Source of the DNA: Draconibacterium sp.
GTDB lineage: Bacteria > Bacteroidota > Bacteroidia > Bacteroidales > Prolixibacteraceae
NCBI GenBank assembly: GCA_030595485.1
Contig: JAUVDE010000232.1
Location: 1-5,833 of the forward strand
Direction: 5' to 3'
Length of the DNA stretch: 5,833 nucleotides
Shown: piece after piece, positions 1 to 4,921 of the stretch
How the letters are laid out: the number at the start of each line of letters is the position of its first letter
Position numbering within the stretch: position 1 is the first letter of the stretch
The notes under the pieces: model-generated
Database searches by the model: none
Told to the model about the DNA's origin: nothing
What the model saw: the letters and a program-made list of their open reading frames with translations, nothing else
Position numbers and translations under genes: made by a program

Positions 1-293
1 ACACTCTTTTCCACACAATTTATGGCATTAATGATTTTGATGAGGTTGCGAGTTGTAACAACATTTCTGAAATAGATTTTGACAACTATACTCTAATTGT
101 CGGTAAAATTATGGTTTCATCTATTTCGGATAGTATTTCATCAGTTGTTTTAACAACAAATAATTGCAGTTATAAGATAAAAGCCACAATTGATAAATGT
201 GAGGAATGCTGGGGAGCGATCGGTCATATCTATTTTTGGGTAATTTATCCAAGATTAAGATCCGAATTTGAAACTACATTTTCCGTGAATTGA
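1..293 (+). CDS. Unrecognised protein, C-terminal 96 residues (5' end outside window)
   Basis: The frame is open from the window edge (first full codon at position 3) to a TGA at 291-293, so the internal ATG at 111 is probably not the start and the gene continues upstream. I do not recognise the family with confidence. The visible part has alternating hydrophobic and polar stretches that suggest beta-strands (around residues 26-65), four cysteines (18, 55, 66, 69) including a KCEEC motif, and an aromatic stretch IYFWVIYPR at 76-84 near the end. The cysteines and strand pattern would suit a small secreted or lipid-anchored protein, but the N-terminus that would show a signal peptide is missing. 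It converges on the rhomboid gene with a 36-base gap. The long open frame and protein-like composition argue that it is real; the function is unknown. Confidence 0.6.
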   Translation, partial: TLFHTIYGINDFDEVASCNNISEIDFDNYTLIVGKIMVSSISDSISSVVLTTNNCSYKIKATIDKCEECWGAIGHIYFWVIYPRLRSEFETTFSVN

Positions 294-297
294 ATTT

Positions 298-326
298 CTG
301 AATACTGAGACTAAACACTGAACACT
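298..326. repeat. Degenerate ACTGA-type short repeat in convergent gap
   Basis: The gap between the two convergent genes is largely made of variants of a CTGAATACTGA / AACACTGAACACT unit: CTGA at 298-301, ACTGA at 304-308 and ACTGA at 317-321. Short reiterated motifs of this type are, from general experience, common in Bacteroidota intergenic DNA. No clear hairpin terminator is visible here. Confidence 0.4.
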
Positions 327-329
327 TTC

Positions 330-1211
330 TTATTTTTTCCCTTGTTTAAACAGTAATTCTTTTTCTTGTTTCGAAAGACTATCGTAACCACTGGTACCAA
401 TTTTATCAAGAATGTTGTTGATTTCGTCTTGTTTAACATTTTGCTGGCGTTTGTAATCACGATCGTCACGAGGCGGTTTTTTGTAGCTAACCTTCATGTT
501 GCTTCGGGCTTTAAAAACACCTGTAAACCATTCACCAATTTTATCCAATAATTTCACAAAACCTGCTCCCATATCTTTTCCTTTCCGCAACTGATAAATA
601 TAAAACCATCCCCAAAAAGCTCCTCCCAAATGGGCAATATTTCCGCCAGGATTTGAAGCTGAAATACCAATTACTGAAAGTAAAATGTAAAAGGCTGCTA
701 CATATTTTAATGGAAATTTACCTATAAAAAACAGATGTATTTCGCGGTCTGGCTCGTAAACAGCAAGCGCAACCAACACTGCAAACACCGAGGCAGAGGC
801 TCCCAAAAGCAGACCATTCATCGAATCGAAAACAGGAAATATATTGTAAGCCAGAATGTAAAAAGCGGCTCCAGTCAAACCTCCCAAAAGGTAAACACTA
901 ACAAGTTTGCTCCCTTCGAAATGATATAAAAACATTTGACCAAACCAATACAAACCCAGCACATTAAATAGCAAATGTAAAAATCCGTTGTGCAAAAACA
1001 TGTAGGTAATAGGAGTCCATGGCCGTTGAACTAGAGCTTCACTTACCGATGGAACCGAAAGCCATTGGCTTAATAATAAAGGTTGTCCTGCCAGGTAAAA
1101 AAATACGCCAATTACCTTTAAAACAAGGAACACTCCAATGTTTATGTAAATCAGCCTTGTTAGAGCCGAGCCTTCTTTAAAAGTACGTTTTATGTCACCT
1201 ATTATATCCAT
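330..1211 (-). CDS. Rhomboid family intramembrane serine protease with C-terminal cytosolic tail
   Basis: This 293-residue polytopic membrane protein belongs to the rhomboid family, which cleaves transmembrane substrates inside the bilayer with a Ser-His dyad. Visible motifs are HLLFN (His79, Asn83; the HxxxN of the second core helix), GASAS with the nucleophile Ser139, and NIAHLGG with the catalytic His194. About six hydrophobic segments lie between residues 20 and 207. The usual GxSG is GASA here, with Ala in place of the second Gly; the GxSx form is tolerated in the family. After the last helix comes a charged soluble tail (about 210-293) with a small conserved-looking block, NNILDKIGTSGYDSL to LLFKQ at 265-290, resembling the C-terminal domain found on many Bacteroidota rhomboids (recalled as DUF6576). 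ATG start at 1211, TAA stop at 330-332. It is the second of two rhomboids, separated from the first by the four-helix-bundle cassette. Substrate unknown. Confidence 0.9.
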   Translation of the reverse strand: MDIIGDIKRTFKEGSALTRLIYINIGVFLVLKVIGVFFYLAGQPLLLSQWLSVPSVSEALVQRPWTPITYMFLHNGFLHLLFNVLGLYWFGQMFLYHFEGSKLVSVYLLGGLTGAAFYILAYNIFPVFDSMNGLLLGASASVFAVLVALAVYEPDREIHLFFIGKFPLKYVAAFYILLSVIGISASNPGGNIAHLGGAFWGWFYIYQLRKGKDMGAGFVKLLDKIGEWFTGVFKARSNMKVSYKKPPRDDRDYKRQQNVKQDEINNILDKIGTSGYDSLSKQEKELLFKQGKK

Positions 1212-1222
1212 ATTTTAAAATT

Positions 1223-1266
1223 CCAAATAACAAAAAACAAATCTCAAATAAAAAACAAATTCCAAA
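1223..1266. repeat. Left arm of imperfect inverted repeat flanking the four-helix-bundle gene
   Basis: Read on the plus strand this arm starts CCAAATAACAAAAAAC and continues through ACAAATCTCAAATAAA (1237-1252) to TTCCAAA (1260-1266). The minus strand of 1714-1755 carries the same series: CCAAATAGC, the identical 16-base core, then TTCCAAA. The arms differ by a 2-base indel before the core and a 7-base insertion (1253-1259) after it in this arm. It begins only 11 bases upstream of the second rhomboid's start codon. Confidence 0.6.
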
Positions 1267-1292
1267 TTATAAAATTCCAATAAAACCTAAAC

Positions 1293-1300
1293 CAAACTTA
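1293..1300 (-). promoter_or_regulatory. Possible -7 box (TAAGTTTG) upstream of the second rhomboid
   Basis: The minus strand reads TAAGTTTG, a full match to the Bacteroidota -7 consensus TAnnTTTG, 81 bases upstream of the second rhomboid's ATG and just past the end of the four-helix-bundle gene. No TTTG -33 element lies at the expected spacing, and AT-rich DNA gives chance matches, so this is weak. If real, it would let the second rhomboid be transcribed independently of the cassette. Confidence 0.22.
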
Positions 1301-1342
1301 TAAAGATATAAACTGAATTAAGACTTAACTTGCAAAATAAAA

Positions 1343-1708
1343 CTACTTCGACTTATCAATTATTGATGATAATATTTTCTTCAATTCACTAGCTTCCTGA
1401 ATTAAGTTTTCTACAATATCTCTATTCAATAATTCATTTGTTTCATTAATTAACCGCAGCCAGAAGACACTCTCCTTCGCCTCTTTTCGACTTATTTTCA
1501 CTCTAAAAATAAAATCTTTTTTACTGAGAGCTTCATTTGCTTCAATATAATTTGCACCAACAGAACCTGACGAACGAACAATCTGTTTTGTATCTTCAAT
1601 ATTTGCAATTGATTTGTCAAGTGTTTTCACAAATAACCTAACTTCTTTTGCAAACAAAAATGTTCTCTCTTCTAAATCATAAGGTCTATTATTTGATGTT
1701 TTATTCAT
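1343..1708 (-). CDS. Four helix bundle protein (23S rRNA IVS / S23-type family)
   Basis: The 121-residue product is almost wholly predicted helix and matches the small four-helix-bundle family encoded in 23S rRNA intervening sequences and related to the accessory protein of diversity-generating retroelements. Signature stretches are QIVRSSGSVGANYIEANEA (42-60) and KISRKEAKESVFWLRL (71-86); basic residues on these helices suggest nucleic-acid binding, as shown for the retroelement relative. Length is typical and the gene looks intact: ATG at 1706-1708, TAG at 1343-1345. An AAGGA lies 2 bases before the ATG, closer than a usual Shine-Dalgarno site, so initiation may depend on the A-rich leader. 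The gene is more AT-rich than mutL or the dehydrogenase and splits two rhomboid genes. No reverse transcriptase, template repeat or rRNA sequence is nearby. Its role is unknown; the family call is firm. Confidence 0.88.
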   Translation of the reverse strand: MNKTSNNRPYDLEERTFLFAKEVRLFVKTLDKSIANIEDTKQIVRSSGSVGANYIEANEALSKKDFIFRVKISRKEAKESVFWLRLINETNELLNRDIVENLIQEASELKKILSSIIDKSK

Positions 1709-1713
1709 TTTCC

Positions 1714-1755
1714 TTTTTTGGAATTTATTTGAGATTTGTACTTTTTGCTATTTGG
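1714..1755. repeat. Right arm of imperfect inverted repeat flanking the four-helix-bundle gene
   Basis: The plus strand contains TTTATTTGAGATTTGT (1724-1739), the exact reverse complement of 1237-1252, with matching flanks TTTGGAA (1716-1722) and GCTATTTGG (1747-1755). It begins 7 bases downstream of the first rhomboid's stop codon and ends 5 bases before the four-helix-bundle start codon, so it forms that gene's leader. Confidence 0.6.
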
Positions 1756-1762
1756 TGCTTCT

Positions 1763-2497
1763 CTAATAAAACTTATTAGAATGCTTTTGCCAATACCGGA
1801 TCATAAAATAACCAAATAACATTCCGCCAAGATGTGCAAAGTGCGCTACGTTACTTCCGGGTTGTGCAAAACCTAAGTACAACTCCAGCGCACCATATCC
1901 CATTACAAAATACTTTGCTTTAATCGGAATTGGAGGGAAAAGCAACATTAACTCTGTATTTGGGAAAAGCATTCCAAAACCCAGTAAAATTCCAAAAACA
2001 GCTCCCGAAGCACCAACCGTTGGTGTATTCAATAAAATATTAAGTTTCCCTGAAAGTGGTTCTGAAAAGTTTTTACCTTCCGACCATATCTGCGTACCGA
2101 CTTCTTTAACGTAAGCAATCTGCTCAGCCGACATCTTTGACACGAGCGACTGATATTCAATAAAGTTTACAAACGAATGTAATACCGCTGCTCCCACACC
2201 TGTTACCAAGAAAAAAGTCAGGAATCGTTTTGGTCCCCAAACACTTTCAAGCACCCGCCCAAACATATACAAGGCAAACATATTAAAGAAAATATGGGTA
2301 ATACCTCCATGCATAAACATGTGTGTAAATACCTGGTGAAGCTTAAATTTATCGGATAATGGAAAGTGCAAACCAAAAACCGTATATAAATTGGTTCCCA
2401 TTTTCTCCATTACAAAGGTTACGACAAAAAACAACACGTTCACCAATATCAGGTTTTTTACAACCGGTGGAATATTTAATGCAGGTCTATAATTCAT
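1763..2497 (-). CDS. Rhomboid family intramembrane serine protease
   Basis: A 244-residue integral membrane protease of the GlpG-like rhomboid family. Family motifs are HIFFN (His68, Asn72), GASG with the nucleophile Ser164, and AHLGG with the catalytic His222. Hydrophobic segments lie at about 14-30, 58-80, 92-112, 160-178, 183-210 and 216-234, consistent with a six-helix core and no extra soluble domain. A polar stretch at 113-158 (NFIEYQ to KLNILLN) separates the second and third core helix groups and is longer than in the second rhomboid. ATG start at 2497, TAG stop at 1763-1765. It lies 157 bases downstream of mutL behind a terminator-like hairpin, so it probably has its own promoter; the only candidate I see in the leader (a TTTG followed 18 bases later by TAGTTTCT) is a poor match. 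Together with the second rhomboid it suggests a paired system, but substrates cannot be read from sequence. Confidence 0.92.
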   Translation of the reverse strand: MNYRPALNIPPVVKNLILVNVLFFVVTFVMEKMGTNLYTVFGLHFPLSDKFKLHQVFTHMFMHGGITHIFFNMFALYMFGRVLESVWGPKRFLTFFLVTGVGAAVLHSFVNFIEYQSLVSKMSAEQIAYVKEVGTQIWSEGKNFSEPLSGKLNILLNTPTVGASGAVFGILLGFGMLFPNTELMLLFPPIPIKAKYFVMGYGALELYLGFAQPGSNVAHFAHLGGMLFGYFMIRYWQKHSNKFY

Positions 2498-2508
2498 GTT
2501 TTTAAAAA

Positions 2509-2535
2509 TTAGAAGTCGGAATTTAGAAGTCAGAA
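2509..2535. repeat. Two-copy direct repeat TTAGAAGTCRGAA
   Basis: TTAGAAGTCGGAA at 2509-2521 is repeated as TTAGAAGTCAGAA at 2523-2535, 12 of 13 bases identical with a 14-base period. It lies in the first rhomboid's leader, 12 bases upstream of the ATG. It looks like a short remnant of the AGAAGTC-type tandem arrays often met in Bacteroidota intergenic DNA; a regulatory role is possible but not shown. Confidence 0.5.
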
Positions 2536-2569
2536 ACTATTTCCTTTACTAAAAACACAAACTTCATTA

Positions 2570-2594
2570 TATAATAAAACCCAATGCTGGGTTT
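2570..2594 (-). terminator. Probable intrinsic terminator downstream of mutL
   Basis: On the minus strand AAACCCA-GCAT-TGGGTTT forms a perfect 7-bp stem with a 4-base loop (2594-2577), followed directly by TATTATATAA, so the transcript has a run of four U that continues as a U/A-rich tail. It starts about 60 bases after the mutL stop codon, in the right orientation. The stem has only three G:C pairs, so termination may be partial. Confidence 0.5.
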
Positions 2595-2654
2595 ATGTTC
2601 ATCGTTAACAATTGCCAGACCAAAGTTTATTGGGCTGAAAATAACGACAATCTG

Positions 2655-4514
2655 TCATTTTGCGAAACTTTTTTCGATATCCTCTGTCGGAATTATGGTT
2701 AACACCTTTTTTCCATCGGGTGAAAAGTTGGGTGTTGAACAAGCAAAAAGGTTATCAATTAAATGGTCAACCTCTTCTTGTTTTAAATCCATTCCATAAT
2801 CCAATGCCGATGCTTTTGCCAAAGAATTAGCGATTTGCTCTTTTGCTTTAGCATGTGCATCAACCGGCGAATTTTTGTATTCCTCCAGTAGTCTCTCTAC
2901 TATTAATTCAGGCGATGCAACATCTAAAACTCCCGGTGTTCCATTAATAATGAAAGTGTCTTTACCAAACTCGCGAATATCAAATCCTAGCGATAACAAA
3001 TCTTCCAGAATGGTTTTTAACAATGCCGAGTCTGCCGGATTCAGTTCAATGGTTTGTGGGAAAAGCTGTTGCTGGCTCGCCACGGAATCTGACTTTAACA
3101 CTTCCATAAACTTCTCAAAAAGAATACGTTCGTGTGCTCTTTTCTGGTCAATTACCATTAATCCCGACTTTACCGGCGTTAAAATATAACGCTGTTTTAG
3201 TTGAAGGACTTTCTTCCCGCTAAACTGGTCGGTTGCTTGTGCATACAAATCTGTTTCGCTTTTGAAACTCTCTCTATATTGTTCCTTAGGTTTTATTTTC
3301 AATTGTGCTCCTTCGTATAAATCTTCCCAATTATCGAGGTTCTTTTTTTCCTTTGGTGTTGAACTTCCTGACGAATAACTTCCTCCCATACTCGATTTAT
3401 CGGTATCGAAAGGATTATAATCCGGATTAATCTGAATATCAGGAAAACGAATTTCTTCGCCACTTCGTTTTGGCATCGGAATATCGATACTTCCACTTTG
3501 GTCGAAATCAATGGAAGGCACAACATTGTGTTTTCCAAGCGATTCGCGCACCGCCGCATGAATTATCGGCCAAATATCGCGTTCGTTTTCAAATTTAATT
3601 TCAGTTTTTGTGGGATGAACATTTATATCGATGGCAGCAGCGTCGAGATCGAGAAACAGAAAATAGGACGGGTAAGCACCGTGTGGCACCAATTGCTCGA
3701 AAGCTTTCATAATTGCCTTATGAAAATACGGATGCCGCATGTAACGTCCATTCACAAAAAAGAATTGCTCGCCCATGGTTTTACGTGCATATTTTGGCTG
3801 CCCAATAAAACCCTTAATTTTCACAATACTTGTGTCTTCATCAACACCAACCAAACTCTGGTTTAAAGACTTGCCAAACACATCAACAATTCGTTTTCGT
3901 GAATTGGTAGCCGGCAAATCATACAGCACATTTCCATCGTGGTGTAATGTTAATTTTATATCGGGGTTGGGCAACGCAATACGCTGAATTTCCCAAATAA
4001 TATGCTTTAGTTCAGTGGTATTTGCTTTCAGAAATTTACGTCGGGCAGGCACATTAAAAAACAGGTTTTTAATCTTAAAATTGGTGCCATTGTTCACGCC
4101 GGCAGGTTCCTGTGTTTTTACCTCCGAACCAATTATATGAATTAAAGTACCCAGTTCATCCGCTGCACGTTTTGTTCGCAATTCCACATCGGCAATTGCA
4201 GCAATCGATGCCAAAGCCTCGCCACGGAAACCCATGGTACGAATACAAAACAAATCGTTTGCCGAACGGATTTTCGAAGTAGCATGCCTTTCGAAAGCCA
4301 TACGAGCATCGGTGGGCGACATTCCGCAGCCGTTATCGCTAATCTGAATCAGGGTTTTCCCTGCATCTTTTAGGTTTATAGTAATTTCAGTTGCTCCGGC
4401 ATCCAGGGCATTTTCGACCAATTCTTTCACCACCGAAGCCGGACGTTGAATAACCTCGCCAGCAGCAATTTGGTTCGCTACTGAATCGGGTAATAACTGA
4501 ATAATATCGCTCAA
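2655..4514 (-). CDS. mutL: DNA mismatch repair protein MutL
   Basis: A 619-residue MutL, the ATP-driven coordinator that links mismatch recognition by MutS to strand removal. The N-terminal GHKL ATPase is complete: catalytic-type Glu31 and Asn35 in KELVENALDAGA, DNGCGM (60-65), GFRGEA (95-100), FFNVPARRKF (152-161) and NVHPTKTEIKF (298-308). A polar Ser/Pro/Lys-rich linker (about 335-430) leads to the dimerisation domain (about 433-619). There, DQKRAHERILFE (456-467) sits where nicking MutLs have DQHA(x)2E(x)4E; His is replaced by Lys458. QQQLFP (481-486) fits the QxxLxP clamp-binding motif at the usual distance. The start is TTG (4514-4512): it gives the conserved N-terminus, an in-frame TAG lies two codons upstream (4520-4518), and no in-frame ATG is available. 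TGA stop. It lies 33 bases downstream of the small membrane protein, probably in the same transcript. Confidence 0.97.
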   Translation of the reverse strand: MSDIIQLLPDSVANQIAAGEVIQRPASVVKELVENALDAGATEITINLKDAGKTLIQISDNGCGMSPTDARMAFERHATSKIRSANDLFCIRTMGFRGEALASIAAIADVELRTKRAADELGTLIHIIGSEVKTQEPAGVNNGTNFKIKNLFFNVPARRKFLKANTTELKHIIWEIQRIALPNPDIKLTLHHDGNVLYDLPATNSRKRIVDVFGKSLNQSLVGVDEDTSIVKIKGFIGQPKYARKTMGEQFFFVNGRYMRHPYFHKAIMKAFEQLVPHGAYPSYFLFLDLDAAAIDINVHPTKTEIKFENERDIWPIIHAAVRESLGKHNVVPSIDFDQSGSIDIPMPKRSGEEIRFPDIQINPDYNPFDTDKSSMGGSYSSGSSTPKEKKNLDNWEDLYEGAQLKIKPKEQYRESFKSETDLYAQATDQFSGKKVLQLKQRYILTPVKSGLMVIDQKRAHERILFEKFMEVLKSDSVASQQQLFPQTIELNPADSALLKTILEDLLSLGFDIREFGKDTFIINGTPGVLDVASPELIVERLLEEYKNSPVDAHAKAKEQIANSLAKASALDYGMDLKQEEVDHLIDNLFACSTPNFSPDGKKVLTIIPTEDIEKSFAK

Positions 4515-4547
4515 AATCTAATGTTTAAAAAGTAATTTGTGTGAAAT

Positions 4548-4859
4548 TTATGCCCCGAAGAAATCTGAGTAAAAAAACAAATACATAAGTAAAGCCAGTG
4601 TCAGAACAATCCAAATCAATCTTCTGTTCTGTGCTTTCCGAGCCCCTTCCGAAGATTTTGCCCAGCCATCGCCGTCCCTGAATTGTCCCTTAATTTGTGA
4701 GCGCCAAGGTTTTCCATCATCCACCTTCTCGTCTACAATACCCATCTCCTCTTTAATTCGTCTTTCACGTTCGTCTCGCTCCTCTTTATCTGGGTCGTAA
4801 AAACGCGGAACTATTTTAAACCGCTTAGTGCCTGGTGTATGAAAAAAATTGCTAATCAT
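4548..4859 (-). CDS. Small conserved-looking membrane protein upstream of mutL, function unknown
   Basis: A 103-residue protein with a highly charged N-terminal region (PRFYDPDKEERDERERRIKE, 18-37, probably helical), a middle segment with IKGQFRDGDG (56-65), and one C-terminal hydrophobic helix at about 81-97 (LIWIVLTLALLMYLFFY). Basic residues just before the helix (Arg79, Arg80) predict a cytoplasmic N-terminus, making it a tail-anchored inner-membrane protein. I recall similar proteins next to mutL in other Bacteroidota, sometimes mislabelled as a riboflavin synthase subunit; nothing here supports an enzyme. ATG at 4859, TAA at 4548-4550. It is the first gene after a promoter-like box and precedes mutL by 33 bases, so co-expression is likely. 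No catalytic motif is visible. Confidence 0.85.
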   Translation of the reverse strand: MISNFFHTPGTKRFKIVPRFYDPDKEERDERERRIKEEMGIVDEKVDDGKPWRSQIKGQFRDGDGWAKSSEGARKAQNRRLIWIVLTLALLMYLFFYSDFFGA

Positions 4860-4878
4860 CGCTTACTTATTTATGGTT

Positions 4879-4886
4879 CAAAGATA
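4879..4886 (-). promoter_or_regulatory. Candidate -7 promoter box (TATCTTTG) for the small membrane protein-mutL unit
   Basis: The minus strand reads TATCTTTG, a full match to the Bacteroidota -7 consensus TAnnTTTG, ending 19 bases before the ATG of the 103-codon gene, inside the 62-base gap after the dehydrogenase. A TTTG lies upstream but only 12 bases away instead of about 19-21, so the -33 element is poor. The leader (AACCATAAATAAG) is A-rich, as is usual for this phylum. Confidence 0.4.
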
Positions 4887-4921
4887 AGCTTTATTCTGCA
4901 AAAATTATTCCGTTTCAATTA

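Larger units (their letters stand above)
1223..1755 (-). mobile_element. Candidate IVS-like cassette: four-helix-bundle gene between inverted repeats
   Basis: Seen directly: about 530 AT-rich bases with a 121-codon four-helix-bundle gene, bounded by imperfect inverted repeats that nearly touch the flanking genes (7 bases from the end of one rhomboid gene, 11 from the start of the next). Removing the block would leave the two rhomboids about 18 bases apart, a normal operon spacing. Known: this protein family is encoded inside 23S rRNA intervening sequences that also have complementary ends. Inferred: the block is an inserted unit. There is no transposase, and I could not find a clear target-site duplication, so the mechanism and even mobility are unproven. 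It could also be an ordinary small gene flanked by low-complexity repeats. Confidence 0.4.

Noticed and set aside
343..352. Palindrome TGTTTAAACA as an operator or terminator
   Set aside because: It lies within the coding end of the second rhomboid, is short and AT-rich, and has no matching partner site.
1212..1342. 23S rRNA fragment or CRISPR-like array around the cassette
   Set aside because: No rRNA-like sequence is seen, and the A-rich repeats are irregular, without uniform spacers.
1343..1708. Accessory gene of a diversity-generating retroelement
   Set aside because: The protein family is related, but no reverse transcriptase gene and no template/variable repeat pair with adenine substitutions is present.
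1201..1770. Target-site duplication flanking the cassette
   Set aside because: The sequences just outside the arms (TTTTAAAATT on the left, TGCTTCTCTA on the right) share no convincing direct repeat, so no duplication is claimed.
2584..2799. Plus-strand ORF overlapping the 3' end of mutL
   Set aside because: Antisense shadow of mutL with no recognisable domain; its ATG falls in the loop of the terminator hairpin. The same reasoning removes the plus-strand ORFs inside the second rhomboid, mutL and the dehydrogenase.
3299..3559. 86-codon minus-strand ORF
   Set aside because: It lies wholly inside mutL in another frame, and mutL reads through with conserved motifs on both sides; its composition is not protein-like.
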